Shown here: piece after piece, positions 1-9,444 of the stretch
Numbering within the stretch: position 1 is the first letter of the stretch
How the letters are laid out: each line of letters opens with the position of its first letter
NCBI GenBank assembly: GCA_964356545.1
Contig: CAYHHX010000001.1
Coordinates: 14,866 to 78,865 of the forward strand
Reading direction: 5' to 3'
Source: JACPYG01 sp964356545
Lineage (GTDB): Bacteria; Patescibacteriota; Minisyncoccia; Minisyncoccales; Staskawiczbacteraceae
DNA: 64,000 bases
Position numbers and translations under genes: made by a program
Notes under the pieces: generated by a model
Seen by the model: only the letters and a program-made list of their open reading frames with translations
Told to the model about the DNA's origin: nothing
The model's database searches: none

Positions 1-59
1 GAGTAGTACCTCGGCAGTCTCATAAGCTGCAGGCCCCCGTGCAATTCGGGGAGGCGCAA
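1..59 (+). tRNA. Partial tRNA, anticodon CAT (Met, fMet or Ile2)
   Basis: The 3' part of a tRNA cut by the window edge. The anticodon arm is at 14-30 with loop CTCATAA and anticodon CAT at 21-23. The T-arm stem CCCCG/CGGGG lies at 35-39 and 47-51, and AGGCGCA (52-58) would be the 3' acceptor strand, with A59 as discriminator. The T-loop TGCAATT is slightly atypical. Without the 5' end, initiator, elongator and lysidine-type Ile cannot be told apart. Confidence 0.65.
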
Positions 60-79
60 CATTAAGGGTTATGGGATTA

Positions 80-152
80 GCCGGGGTAGTTCAGTGGTTA
101 GAACGCAGCACTCATAACGCTGAAGTCGTGGGTTCGATTCCCACCCTCGGCA
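80..152 (+). tRNA. tRNA with CAT anticodon (Met type)
   Basis: A complete cloverleaf. The acceptor is GCCGGGG (80-86) with CCTCGGC (145-151), the D-stem is GTTC/GAAC, the anticodon loop CTCATAA (111-117) has CAT at 113-115, and the T-arm is GTGGG-TTCGATT-CCCAC (128-144). The last anticodon-stem pair (A110-C118) is mismatched. No CCA is encoded after discriminator A152. It could be elongator Met or Ile2. Confidence 0.85.
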
Positions 153-174
153 CAAATTTGATAGATTTAATTTT

Positions 175-250
175 GCGGGTGTAGTTCAGCCTGGTTTAGA
201 ATATTCCCCTGTCACGGGAAAGATCACGGGTTCAAATCCCGTCACCCGCG
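175..250 (+). tRNA. tRNA-Asp (GTC)
   Basis: A complete cloverleaf. The acceptor is GCGGGTG (175-181) with CACCCGC (243-249), the anticodon stem TTCCC/GGGAA encloses loop CTGTCAC with anticodon GTC, and the T-arm is ACGGG-TTCAAAT-CCCGT. The discriminator G250 is the usual identity base for tRNA-Asp. It follows the two CAT tRNAs in the same orientation, so the three probably form one tRNA transcript. Confidence 0.9.
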
Positions 251-406
251 CAAATTCCAGTTCGTTTATTTTTCCCTCGTAAAGTAGGTTCCAATATTTT
301 ATAGGACTATAGTACATTAGAGCCTTTTATCCCTAAAAAGCGTTTTTAGTTGCATTTTTGTTATAAAATAGGCAGAATAGAATAATGTGTTTTAAGATTA
401 GTTTTA

Positions 407-415
407 TGATATAAT
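407..415 (+). promoter_or_regulatory. Extended -10 promoter of the ppa operon
   Basis: TGA followed by TATAAT (410-415), 23 bases before the ATG at 439. The same TG-N-TATAAT form precedes other AT-rich genes in the window (11910-11918, and before the genes at 11613 and 58736). Confidence 0.5.
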
Positions 416-438
416 TTCTTAAAACAAGAAAATAAAAT

Positions 439-945
439 ATGAGTTACGAAAATGTACCATTTGGCGCTCCTGAAAAGTTTAATGTCGTGGTTGAAATCCA
501 AAAAGGTGGCCAGGTGAAGTACGAATACGATGAAGCGTGGCATGAAATAAAAGTAAGTACTATTTTTAAAAATGGATTTTGTTTTCCGTTTGACTATGGA
601 TATGTGCCACAGACTCGTGGTGGAGATGGTGACCAGCTTGATGTATTTGTATTGGGCTCACAGTCTGTTCAAATGGGGGCGGTTGTTGAATGTCGTTCGA
701 TTGGAATGATTGAGTTAATTGATAGGGGTGAAAAAGATGATAAAATTTTAGCAATTCCTTTGAATGATTTAGGTTTTGAGAATATTAAAACATTAGAAGA
801 TTTACCTTTTGACTACAAATCTATTTTCGAAACATTTTTTAAAGAGTTAGCGATTCAAAGGAATAAGACAATGGAAATTAGGGGGTATAAAGATAAATCA
901 GTTGCAATCGAAGAATTAAAAATGGCACACAAAAATTTTAAATAA
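439..945 (+). CDS. ppa: Inorganic pyrophosphatase (family I)
   Basis: Soluble cytoplasmic enzyme that hydrolyses pyrophosphate to two phosphates, pulling polymerisation and aminoacylation reactions forward. The 168-residue length is normal for the family. The metal-binding signature reads DGDQLDV near residues 73-79, with the family's usual P or E replaced by Q; the FPFDYGYVP stretch before it is also typical. The ATG at 439 follows an extended -10. The next gene begins 3 bases after the stop, and the third overlaps the second, so these three form one operon. Nucleotide-cleaving partners in the operon fit a pyrophosphate-handling role. Confidence 0.93.
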   Translation: MSYENVPFGAPEKFNVVVEIQKGGQVKYEYDEAWHEIKVSTIFKNGFCFPFDYGYVPQTRGGDGDQLDVFVLGSQSVQMGAVVECRSIGMIELIDRGEKDDKILAIPLNDLGFENIKTLEDLPFDYKSIFETFFKELAIQRNKTMEIRGYKDKSVAIEELKMAHKNFK

Positions 946-948
946 ACT

Positions 949-1422
949 ATGAAAATAACAATTTGTGGCAGTATCGGTTTTTATCAGGAAATGGAATCAG
1001 CAAGAGATGAGCTTATTCAGCACGGACACGAAGTAAAAATACCAGAGCTTACTCTTGAAGTTCCGCAAGAGTTTGGCAGTGGTAAGAAAGTGTATTTTGG
1101 GCAGTATATTGAACAAAATGGAGGTATCGATGCATTTCCTGCTGGACATGCAATATGGAATTTGAAAGAGGGGGCAATTAAAGATCATTATGAAAAAGTT
1201 GATTGGTGTGATGCTGTTTTAATCGTTAACCAAGAAAAGCGTGGTATTCAAGGATATGTCGGAGGTAATACTCTTATTGAGATTGGCGTTGCTTTTTACC
1301 TCAAAAAGAAAATATACATATTAAATCCAGTGTCTTCTGAACTTTCTTATAAGCAAGAGATTATGGGGATGAAACCAAAAATTTTAAATAATAATTTGAG
1401 TTTGATAAATCATGAAAATTAG
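949..1422 (+). CDS. Nucleoside 2-deoxyribosyltransferase-like protein
   Basis: 157 residues with the fold signature of the nucleoside 2-deoxyribosyltransferase/DUF4406 group: an N-terminal ITICGSIGF strand-loop, a DAVLIVN strand in the middle, and GGNTLIEIGVAF carrying the glutamate that acts as nucleophile in true transferases. These proteins cleave or transfer N-glycosidic bonds of (deoxy)nucleosides or nucleotides. The substrate cannot be read from sequence. It lies between pyrophosphatase and a Nudix hydrolase in a tight operon (3-base gap before, 11-base overlap after), which suggests nucleotide salvage or house-cleaning. Confidence 0.7.
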   Translation: MKITICGSIGFYQEMESARDELIQHGHEVKIPELTLEVPQEFGSGKKVYFGQYIEQNGGIDAFPAGHAIWNLKEGAIKDHYEKVDWCDAVLIVNQEKRGIQGYVGGNTLIEIGVAFYLKKKIYILNPVSSELSYKQEIMGMKPKILNNNLSLINHEN

Positions 1423-1885
1423 AAATAAAGCCATTCCGGCAGTATATATTTTACTGGAAAAAGATGGAAAAGTTTTGCTTGGCAGGCGTTGTAATACCGG
1501 TTATCAAGACGGTAATTATCAGGTTCCTGCCGGCCACGTCGAAGAAGGAGAATTACCAACAGAAGCTATTATTAGAGAGGCAAAAGAAGAAGTGAATGTG
1601 GATTTAAGTTTAAGTGGCATAGAATTAGTGCATGTAGGATATCGGCCAAAACATGACCCCAGCGGAGACCGTATAGATTTTTACTTTAAAGCCAAAAAAT
1701 GGAGTGGAGAAATTAAAAACATGGAACCAGATAAGTGTGAAGACTTAAACTTTGTTTCTTGGGATAACCTGCCAGAAAACACAGTATTTCATGTTCATGA
1801 AGCATTTAAGTGTATTCAGAAGGGAGTATTTTATAATGAAATTGGCATAGATTTTTTGAAAGAGAAGGGGCTTTATAGTCTTTAA
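1412..1885 (+). CDS. Nudix hydrolase
   Basis: 157-residue Nudix protein, expected to hydrolyse a nucleoside diphosphate linked to another moiety. The Nudix box is at residues 41-63, starting GHVEEGE and ending REAKEEVNV; it keeps the REUxEE core but has N where the usual glycine follows the second glutamate pair. Its start overlaps the previous gene by 11 bases, indicating translational coupling. The C-terminal part (PDKCEDLNFVSWDNLP) resembles MutT/NUDT1-like members that act on small nucleotides. The substrate is unknown. Confidence 0.85.
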   Translation: MKIRNKAIPAVYILLEKDGKVLLGRRCNTGYQDGNYQVPAGHVEEGELPTEAIIREAKEEVNVDLSLSGIELVHVGYRPKHDPSGDRIDFYFKAKKWSGEIKNMEPDKCEDLNFVSWDNLPENTVFHVHEAFKCIQKGVFYNEIGIDFLKEKGLYSL

Positions 1886-1917
1886 ATGAAGGCGGATTAT
1901 TGGACTAAATTTATCAT

Positions 1918-1985
1918 TTCCACATTCGGAAACTCATTAATAAACCAAGTTCTAATGTTGGACCACTGGCTGTGCATACGCACAA
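1918..1985 (+). repeat. Dispersed repeat A, copy 1
   Basis: A stretch with TTCGGAA, CATTAATAAACCAAGTTC and AATGTTGGACCACT recurs at 46604-46684, where a palindrome-rich insert splits it. No coding potential is seen. With the following peptide unit it fills the gap between the Nudix gene and the RHS gene (1886-2400). Confidence 0.5.
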
Positions 1986-2067
1986 GTCTGAACTCGTTTG
2001 ATTGGTAGGAGGGCTTTTGTCCTTATTATCTCCGTTTTCAAACACTTATCAAATGTGAGCGGCAGTA

Positions 2068-2320
2068 ATGCCGTCTTTTTTGAAAATATTGATTATTTTA
2101 TTGATAGATGGTACCATAAATAAAGTAAAGGTAATGGAAATAAGAAAACAGATTTTTATTTATAAAAATTCAAAGGTTGAAAATTTAATGTTTCAAGTTT
2201 TTTCTATTATTTATCATAAATATCACGAGAAAAGTTTTTCTCTTTTAAAAAATATTTCTGGAAGTTTTATTTAAAAATACACCCATTAGTGGGTGTATTT
2301 TTTTGGGGACATCTTAGAAA
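2068..2320 (+). repeat. Peptide-unit repeat, copy 1 (diverged)
   Basis: Diverged member of a unit found again at 31349, 36206 and 41651. It keeps a short reading frame, the hairpin AAATACACCC-ATTA-GGGTGTATTT with a T-run (about 2273-2304), and a vestige (TTTGGGGACATCTTA) of the SpeD-like start that follows copies 2 and 3. A RAYT-type end motif follows at 2318-2340. Confidence 0.65.
2134..2274 (+). CDS. Short repeated-unit peptide, diverged copy
   Basis: 46 codons from the ATG at 2134. From YKNSKVE onward it aligns without gaps to the 49-residue peptide at 31416, 36272 and 41718 (shared KNSKV, MF, FS, KY, EKS, SLS/SLL, IS, F). Many bases differ but the frame and stop are kept over about 40 codons, which argues for selection on the peptide. 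No family recognised and no membrane segment. The in-frame ATG at 2068 would add 22 residues. Confidence 0.4.
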   Translation: MEIRKQIFIYKNSKVENLMFQVFSIIYHKYHEKSFSLLKNISGSFI

Positions 2321-2340
2321 ACGGTGGCTGTTCTCATTTC
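2318..2340 (+). repeat. RAYT end motif (REP-like), copy
   Basis: ACGGTGGCTGTTCTCATTTC, a variant of the AATGGTGGCTGTCCCCATTTC motif that flanks the RAYT gene at 9445-10119. Confidence 0.55.
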
Positions 2341-2400
2341 TGCCCCCCCAACAAATTAACTTTATTTTGAAATATTATTTAATAATCAATATAATCAAAG

Positions 2401-5400
2401 TTGAGTATGAATAAAATAAAAAACAATTTTCATAAAAATAAATTAGCATTCAGTAAAAAAGTGACGGCATATTTATTGATTGCATTATTTTTCTATTTTC
2501 CCTTAGAGTCGGTTTTTGCAGAAGAAAATATATCAGAAAATATAAACAAAGAAGAAACTTCGGCAAGCCAACTAGTCGATTCCGAAAAAAATAATCAAGA
2601 GAAACCTCTAGCAGAAAAAAATATTATCGGGGATACTAAAAATAATATTCAACAAAAAGGTGAGCGTAAAAATAACGAGAAAGAAGATAATACAGACAAA
2701 AAAGAACGCAACAAGAAAAAGAAAAATGATTCGGATGATGAAGAATTAATCCAAGCGCAAGCTGCGGGTTCATCTTCAGGTTCATCTAATAATAATCAGT
2801 TTGCGTTTAACCCGGCCGCAAAGATAATGATGCCAGAAGCCGATACCACCACCGGCGCGCTGGTGTATTCTTATCCTATCGAAGTGCCGTCGGGCAGAAA
2901 TGGCATGGCTCCGAAAGTTTCACTGTATTATAATTCTCAGAAAAATGACAATGCTTCAATAGTAGGATTTGGCTGGGATTTGGACATTCCCAAAATAGAA
3001 AGGGTTAACAAGCACGGAGTTAATAAATTATATGATTACCAAGATTTCCAATCTTCGCTTTCCGGCGAGTTGGTGAATGTTTCCGGAAATGATTATGGCG
3101 CAAAAATAGAAAATGGTTCTTTTCTGAAATACCAATTAAATAATGAGATATGGACTACCACGGATAAAAAAGGCACTATTTACAAGTTTGGAAGTTCTAA
3201 CTCATCAAAAATTTATAATTTATCAGATACAAGCAAAATTTACTCTTGGTACTTAGATGAAATTATAGACACTAATGGAAATTTCATAAAATATACTTAT
3301 ATAAAAGATAATACTGATAATTTTTTGTACCCTGATAAAATAATTTATACAGGCAACGGAGAACTATCGGGGATTTTTTCAGTTGAATTTAAAAAAGAAT
3401 CCAGGCCGGATTCCTATACAATCAATAACGCCGGTTTTTATCAAAAAATAGATGAAAGAATTAATTCCATAGAAACATATATAGCCGGTAATTTAAACAG
3501 AAAGTATGATTTAACATACGGAATGGGAGACAACGGGAAGCGTTCTATGTTAGAAAAAATAACTGAAAGCGGGAGAGACAATCTTGGCATTACCGCCACC
3601 TTGCCATCTTTTGACATTGCCTATACCGAAGGAAATATTGGCTTGGCAGATGCTCCGTCAATCAGTTATCCGTGGGTTACAGAAACCGATTCAAATGGAA
3701 ATTCTTATACAACGCCTTTTACATTAGCCGATCAATCTATCAGGATCATAGATATAAACGGCGATGGGTTAAAAGATATTGTTAAGTCGTCTGTTGCCTA
3801 CGGGCAATGGGGAGCTATGTATCCAAATTTTTGGGTTTTAAAAAATAATGGGTCAGGGTGGGTAGTGGATAATTCATGGAGTCAACCAACATATTCTTAT
3901 GTTAACGGTAGCGGAAGAACAATAAGCGAATATTTTACTTTTTCAAACGCAATTGACGTTGGAGATTGGAATGGCGACGGCAAAGATGATTTGATTAAAT
4001 TTTGGGTTGAAAATTTAGGCGGCGGAGCAAATAAACAACATGCAGTTGTTTTGTTAAATACTGGTGCAGGTTGGACACAAAATACAAATATAGAAACAGA
4101 TACGCCGACCTATATGAGTTATAATGCCGGTATACAGAATTTATACCTTTACTCTGGCTCAAGTGGCTCTAGTCGTTTCATTGATCTTAATGGCGATGGA
4201 TTGATTGACTGTATCAATGCTTGGAACCATCAAATAAATGGCATTAATTATCCATCTTTTGCAGTATTATATAACGATGGTGAAGATTTAAAATGGGATC
4301 CTACAGTGCTTCAACTATATTTTAAGAATAGTCCAACTTCAGCAAGTAGTCCGCTTGCGTTAACTAACAGCATAAAAATATTAGATATTAACGGCGACGG
4401 ACTTGTTGATTTTATGTCCGCTCATAATTACCAAATAAACGGTATTGATAACCCATCATTTTGGGTGCTAATAAACAATGGGCATGGCTGGGACCAGGAT
4501 TTTGGTATAACACATCCCCGATACACTGCTCTTGATGTGAATGATAACCTACAAACAAATTACTTTAGCAGCACTTCGGGGTGGCAAGTTGTTGATATAA
4601 ACGCAGACAATTTACCTGATTTTATTATATTTGCGCCACTTAATAGCGGAGGCGGAACATATAAAAAAAGGAAAACAGTTTTAATAAATACTGGCAAGGG
4701 ATGGATCCAAGATGACAGTTTGATTAATATTGGGGACTATTCGTATACATATAACGGCAGCACACAAACTAATTATCCTAGTTCCAGCGATGCCGGCAGC
4801 GCTTTTCTTGATATTAACGGCGATGGGTTGGTTGATATTGCTCACCCATCTTTTTATCAGCAACAGGGAATTTACTATACTATTAATTGGACGCTTATAG
4901 GAAGCGGTAAAATTGCCAACACTTTGTCAAAGATAACATTACCTGAAGGTGGCTCTTATGACATTGCATATAAAATGACAAGCGCATATAGGGATGTTTT
5001 GGGAAATTTACTGAATAGTAGTTTACTATTAGCATATAATACGGTTGAAAAAATAATTCAAAATGATGGCAATGGCATAACGCATATTGCAAATTACAAA
5101 TATGAGGGAGGACATTTTTTCTATGGTAGTGCTTTTAATAAGCGTTTTGCGGGATTTAGTATAATTTACAAAAACGATTTTGCGGGCAATACAACCAAAA
5201 CTTATTATCATACAGCCAATCAAAGCGATTCTAATTACGGAGAATTTCAAGACGAATATTGGAAAATTGGTAAAGCATATAGTATAGAACAATATGATAA
5301 TGCAAACCACTTATATACTAAAACTATAAACAAATGGGACAGTTTTGATTTAGGTGGTGGTTCAAAGTTTTTAAAGTTAGCTCAAACCGTAAATTATAAT

Positions 5401-8400
5401 TTTGATGGCGATGCCACTCATCGAGATACAGCTGAAGGTTATACTTACGACAATTCCAATGGTAATGTCACCCAGAAAGTTCAATGGGGCGAAGTGTCGG
5501 GGCAAGACAATGGAACATTTACTGATACTGGATCTGACAAATTTACCACTGACTACGCTTATGCCTCCAATGCAAGCTTATCTATTGTTGGATTGCCATC
5601 AAAAGAAACGATAACAGATCAAAACTCGTTGAAGGTAAAGGAAAGCAAGTTTTATTACGATCTGCAGGCCTTAGGTAGTATTATTCAAGGGAACCTTACC
5701 AAAAAAGAGGATTGGAAAGTTGGTACTGCTTATATTAATAACCAAACAACTTATAACAGCTACGGCTTGGCAACCGTTTCAACAGATCCGCGAGGCAAAA
5801 CCACCAAGTATGTGTATGATGCTCATAATCTCTATCCTGCCACAGTAACCAATGCCAAAAATCAATCCACTAACTATTTGTATAACTATGCTTTAGGGAA
5901 AATGACCCAGAAGACCGATCCAAGTAAAAGGGTATTTCAGTATGTCTACGATGGATTGGGGCGTCTCATTGAAGAAAAACAACCGGATATTGCAACACCT
6001 TCAACATTAATAACAAAGGCAATCTATGTGTATACCGACACTCCAAACGCAGTAAGTGTTAAAAAATCCAGTTATTTGGACGCATTAAATTTTGCAGAAT
6101 CATACACGTATTTTGATGGTTTAGGCAGAAAAATTCAGGAAAGGCAGGAGGCCGAGGGTACAGTTTTTGCCGTAAAAGATTATATCTACAATAATTTGGG
6201 TCTGATTACAAAAGAATCTCTACCTTATTTTTCAGCAAATTTGTCTAAGACTTCGCCAACCATTGATTCTGCGCTCTATATCAATTACAAATATGATGCC
6301 CTGGGCCGTGTAGTTTCTGTAACCAATGCAGTTGGCACTACCACAAATATGTACAATGATTGGAAGCTTACGGTAATCGATGTAGGTGGTAAGTCTAAAG
6401 ATTTATATAAAAATGCTTATGGCAGTTTAGTGCAGGTTGATGAGCATAACTCCCTTGATACATATAGCACATTGTATAACTACAACTATTTAGGAAACAT
6501 TACTAAGATTACTGATGCGCTTTCTAATATCCGTAAATTTACTTATGATGGTTTGGGCCGTAGGTTAACCGCAGAAGATTTGCATGTATCATCAGATACA
6601 AGTTATGGTATCTGGACATATACCTATGACAATGCAGGTAACTTGACCCAAACACTAGATCCAAATGGCCAAAAAGTAATCTACACTTACGACAACCTTA
6701 ATCGTGTTCTCAAAGAGGACTATATTGGCGTTACTGGTACAGAGGCTACCTATGCCTATGATGCTGGAACAGACGGCATTGGTAAATTAACCAATGTTAT
6801 TAATAGCTCAATTACTAAAAACTATACCTACAATGCTTTGGGTTTATTGAAAAAAGAAACAGATAAGTTTGGCCTTACTATCTACATCACGACATATAGT
6901 TACGATAGGCAAGGCAACCAGACTACAGTTACCAATCCAGATAATTCTAAGGTGCAATATATTTACAACACAGCAGGCTTGCTTGACCAGGTCAAACGCA
7001 AGGAATCCATTGATAGCGCGTTTGTTAGTGTTGTCAATAATTTTGATTATTCTCCCGAGGGCAAAGTTACTATTCAGGAAAACTATAACGGAACAACGAA
7101 CACTAATACGTATGATGTTGCCAAGCTCTACCGATTAACTAGTAAAGTTGCCACCACTGCTAACGGAGACCGCATCCAGGATTTAAGCTACACATATGAT
7201 TTAGTAGGTAATATCACTAAAATTGTAGATGCGTCCACCACTGCAACCGCCAAAACTTCCGACTACACATATGATGACCTCTATCGTTTAACCTCTGTAA
7301 CTGTAACAGGCGTTGCTGTTGGCCAAGAGCCATACATTCAAACGTATAGTTATGATGCAATAGGAAATATCATTACAAAATCGGATGTTGTTGGATCTTA
7401 TATATATGACGGTACTATCTACGCCAATCCCCATGCAGTCACTATCATTGGTTCTGCAACTTTTTCGTACGATAACAATGGCAATCTGTTAAACTCTACC
7501 AGCGGTTTTATTAATACATGGGACTATAAGAATCGTTTAATACAATCAGTCAAAGAAACAATAACAAACAGCTACGGATATGATGCCGAAGGCCAAAGAG
7601 TAAAATTAATTACCGCCGATAAAAACACTTATTATCCAACTAAATCCTATAACATTACTTTTCTAAATTCTGATACCCAAAACCCAACATCTATTACAAA
7701 GCACATCTTTGCAAACAGCATAGACATTGCTACAATAGAAGGCACAGGGGCAACTTCTCAAATCTACTACGCATCCAAGGATTTACTGAACAGCTCTAGC
7801 ATCATAACCGACAGTGTTGGCGTAATTGCTGAGACTATGGATTACTTCCCATTCGGCGGAATCAGAATAGACCAAAAAGTCACTGGCAGCTCTTTCTCGG
7901 AACAACGTAAATTCATCGGCCAGGAATACGACCAAGACACAGGCCTAAACTATCTTAATGCGAGATACTACAACGCAACTATTGGAAGGTTCATTTCCCA
8001 AGACCCAATGTTTTGGCAACTGCCAAATGAGCTACTCGCCGACCCGCAACAATTGAATTCCTATTCCTACGCCCGCAATAACCCGATAATAGGTAGTGAC
8101 CCGAGCGGGTTATTAACCGTCATTGTTCCTGGAACCAGCTATAATTCAAAAGATTGGTCGTCTTCTGGCTCGATGTCAAATTTTATCTCTTCAGTTGGCA
8201 AGACCTTCAATGAAACACATCAAACAAGTGTGATAAACGATAAAAGTAATTGGTCGGGTGGCGATAATTCTAATGCTCGTCAAAAAGCAGCAGAACATAT
8301 CACAGGGTTTATAAAAGACTATAAGTTTGCTGATGGAGAACAGTTAAACATTGTTGGACATAGCCATGGCGGAAATATTGGAATTCTTGTTAGTCAAAAA

Positions 8401-8781
8401 ACAGAAAGAAAAATAGATAATCTTGTAACTCTTGGTACTCCAGCTAGAAGCGATTACCAACCAAATTATGATATGGTGGGACGTCACATAAATGCATACA
8501 GTAATGTAGATATGATACAGGGAGGCGGAGGTGGACAAACAAATTTATCTGCAGTGCTTCTTGGGACTGTTGGTAATGCTTTTGGTATTCCTGGAGCAAT
8601 TATTGGATATGCGCTTGGTAATATATTAGGCTGGGGAGAATTTGGTTCTGCCGGTAGAAAATTTAGTGGAGCGGAAAACATTAGTGTAACTAAAGAAGCT
8701 GGTCGTTTTAGTCCCTTTAGTTCTCATTCTAATTTATTGCAAAGTAGCGTTTGGTCAAGGGTTGATAAATTAATTAAGTAG
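2401..8781 (+). CDS. Secreted SpvB/FG-GAP/RHS-repeat protein with lipase-like C-terminal tip
   Basis: 2126 residues. Order: signal peptide (about 1-41, ending near VFAEE), a Lys/Glu-rich linker to about 118, an SpvB/TcaB-type start (PEADTTTGALVYSYPIEVPSG), FG-GAP/VCBS-like calcium repeats (DINGDGLKDIV, GDWNGDGKDDLI and others), many YD/RHS repeats, and the RHS core end (RKFIGQEYDQDTGLNYLNARYY, closing near DPSG at residue 1900). The variable tip (1900-2126) has GHSHGG with nucleophile Ser1988, as in alpha/beta hydrolases and lipases, then a Gly/Ala-rich hydrophobic stretch. In known RHS toxins the core encapsulates a C-terminal toxin; here a phospholipase- or lipase-like toxin is inferred. 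Start is TTG at 2401 or ATG at 2407. A small membrane protein 12 bases downstream is the immunity candidate. Confidence 0.88.
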   Translation: MSMNKIKNNFHKNKLAFSKKVTAYLLIALFFYFPLESVFAEENISENINKEETSASQLVDSEKNNQEKPLAEKNIIGDTKNNIQQKGERKNNEKEDNTDKKERNKKKKNDSDDEELIQAQAAGSSSGSSNNNQFAFNPAAKIMMPEADTTTGALVYSYPIEVPSGRNGMAPKVSLYYNSQKNDNASIVGFGWDLDIPKIERVNKHGVNKLYDYQDFQSSLSGELVNVSGNDYGAKIENGSFLKYQLNNEIWTTTDKKGTIYKFGSSNSSKIYNLSDTSKIYSWYLDEIIDTNGNFIKYTYIKDNTDNFLYPDKIIYTGNGELSGIFSVEFKKESRPDSYTINNAGFYQKIDERINSIETYIAGNLNRKYDLTYGMGDNGKRSMLEKITESGRDNLGITATLPSFDIAYTEGNIGLADAPSISYPWVTETDSNGNSYTTPFTLADQSIRIIDINGDGLKDIVKSSVAYGQWGAMYPNFWVLKNNGSGWVVDNSWSQPTYSYVNGSGRTISEYFTFSNAIDVGDWNGDGKDDLIKFWVENLGGGANKQHAVVLLNTGAGWTQNTNIETDTPTYMSYNAGIQNLYLYSGSSGSSRFIDLNGDGLIDCINAWNHQINGINYPSFAVLYNDGEDLKWDPTVLQLYFKNSPTSASSPLALTNSIKILDINGDGLVDFMSAHNYQINGIDNPSFWVLINNGHGWDQDFGITHPRYTALDVNDNLQTNYFSSTSGWQVVDINADNLPDFIIFAPLNSGGGTYKKRKTVLINTGKGWIQDDSLINIGDYSYTYNGSTQTNYPSSSDAGSAFLDINGDGLVDIAHPSFYQQQGIYYTINWTLIGSGKIANTLSKITLPEGGSYDIAYKMTSAYRDVLGNLLNSSLLLAYNTVEKIIQNDGNGITHIANYKYEGGHFFYGSAFNKRFAGFSIIYKNDFAGNTTKTYYHTANQSDSNYGEFQDEYWKIGKAYSIEQYDNANHLYTKTINKWDSFDLGGGSKFLKLAQTVNYNFDGDATHRDTAEGYTYDNSNGNVTQKVQWGEVSGQDNGTFTDTGSDKFTTDYAYASNASLSIVGLPSKETITDQNSLKVKESKFYYDLQALGSIIQGNLTKKEDWKVGTAYINNQTTYNSYGLATVSTDPRGKTTKYVYDAHNLYPATVTNAKNQSTNYLYNYALGKMTQKTDPSKRVFQYVYDGLGRLIEEKQPDIATPSTLITKAIYVYTDTPNAVSVKKSSYLDALNFAESYTYFDGLGRKIQERQEAEGTVFAVKDYIYNNLGLITKESLPYFSANLSKTSPTIDSALYINYKYDALGRVVSVTNAVGTTTNMYNDWKLTVIDVGGKSKDLYKNAYGSLVQVDEHNSLDTYSTLYNYNYLGNITKITDALSNIRKFTYDGLGRRLTAEDLHVSSDTSYGIWTYTYDNAGNLTQTLDPNGQKVIYTYDNLNRVLKEDYIGVTGTEATYAYDAGTDGIGKLTNVINSSITKNYTYNALGLLKKETDKFGLTIYITTYSYDRQGNQTTVTNPDNSKVQYIYNTAGLLDQVKRKESIDSAFVSVVNNFDYSPEGKVTIQENYNGTTNTNTYDVAKLYRLTSKVATTANGDRIQDLSYTYDLVGNITKIVDASTTATAKTSDYTYDDLYRLTSVTVTGVAVGQEPYIQTYSYDAIGNIITKSDVVGSYIYDGTIYANPHAVTIIGSATFSYDNNGNLLNSTSGFINTWDYKNRLIQSVKETITNSYGYDAEGQRVKLITADKNTYYPTKSYNITFLNSDTQNPTSITKHIFANSIDIATIEGTGATSQIYYASKDLLNSSSIITDSVGVIAETMDYFPFGGIRIDQKVTGSSFSEQRKFIGQEYDQDTGLNYLNARYYNATIGRFISQDPMFWQLPNELLADPQQLNSYSYARNNPIIGSDPSGLLTVIVPGTSYNSKDWSSSGSMSNFISSVGKTFNETHQTSVINDKSNWSGGDNSNARQKAAEHITGFIKDYKFADGEQLNIVGHSHGGNIGILVSQKTERKIDNLVTLGTPARSDYQPNYDMVGRHINAYSNVDMIQGGGGGQTNLSAVLLGTVGNAFGIPGAIIGYALGNILGWGEFGSAGRKFSGAENISVTKEAGRFSPFSSHSNLLQSSVWSRVDKLIK

Positions 8782-8793
8782 TTCAATAAAAGT

Positions 8794-9072
8794 ATGAAAT
8801 TTAGGTTTATAATAATTTTAATTTTTTCCTTCATATCCATATTTCTTGTTAGCGACTTGATTAAGGTTGCAAATTCATACGAAATTTCTCTTGGTTACTT
8901 CCTATTTGTAGTGCCTGTCAATGCTATTTTAATAGTCATATCTTTTATTGCTAAGAGAGAGGATATAGGTTGGGAGAAAAAAATAGCGGTTTTAGGAATT
9001 GTTGTTGCCTTTGTCAGTTTGCTATTAGGTGGTCTTACAACAGCATATCGTTTAATTAGTTATTATTTATAA
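8794..9072 (+). CDS. Small three-helix membrane protein, putative immunity protein
   Basis: 92 residues with three predicted membrane segments (about 4-22, 32-52 and 66-86) and a charged loop KREDIGWEKK between the second and third. It starts 12 bases after the RHS stop, in the position where RHS toxin loci place their immunity gene. A membrane-located immunity protein would suit a toxin with a lipase-like tip that attacks membranes. No family recognised; the immunity role is inferred from position only. Confidence 0.55.
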   Translation: MKFRFIIILIFSFISIFLVSDLIKVANSYEISLGYFLFVVPVNAILIVISFIAKREDIGWEKKIAVLGIVVAFVSLLLGGLTTAYRLISYYL

Positions 9073-9133
9073 TGTTGCTTCAAGGGGGAAATAGGTACAG
9101 CCACTATTCTTTGTGATATGATATCATAGTTCT

Positions 9134-9442
9134 ATGCCGAGGGTTCATAGAGTTGATATTAAAGAAGAGATATACCATATCATCAATCGCGCCAACGCAC
9201 GGTTGCCGATTTTTTTTAACGAAGAAGATTATGTGCTATTTGAATTGATATTTGAGCAGGCGAAAGAAAGATTTGATATGCGTATCTTAGCATATTGCTT
9301 AATGCCAAATCATTTTCACTTGGTGTTGTGGCCAAAAGAAGATGACGACCTCCAAAAATTTATGCAATGGATTACCTTAACCCACACCCAGCGTTGTAAA
9401 TGGGGTCAGCCACCATTTAATAATAAGTATGGTATACTGTAA
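9134..9442 (+). pseudogene. RAYT transposase, 3'-truncated
   Basis: 102 codons matching the first half of the full RAYT gene that follows (MPR start, EEIYHIINRANAR, then MPNHFHLVLWP with the HUH-type HFH pair). After about residue 89 it runs into the left end motif of the next element and stops, so the catalytic tyrosine region is missing. A nuclease without its tyrosine cannot transpose DNA by the known Y1 mechanism. Confidence 0.85.
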
Positions 9443-9444
9443 GT

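Noticed and set aside
8344..8681. Minus-strand open frames inside the RHS gene tip
   Set aside because: Shadow frames of a long, well-supported coding region with no start signal or family match.
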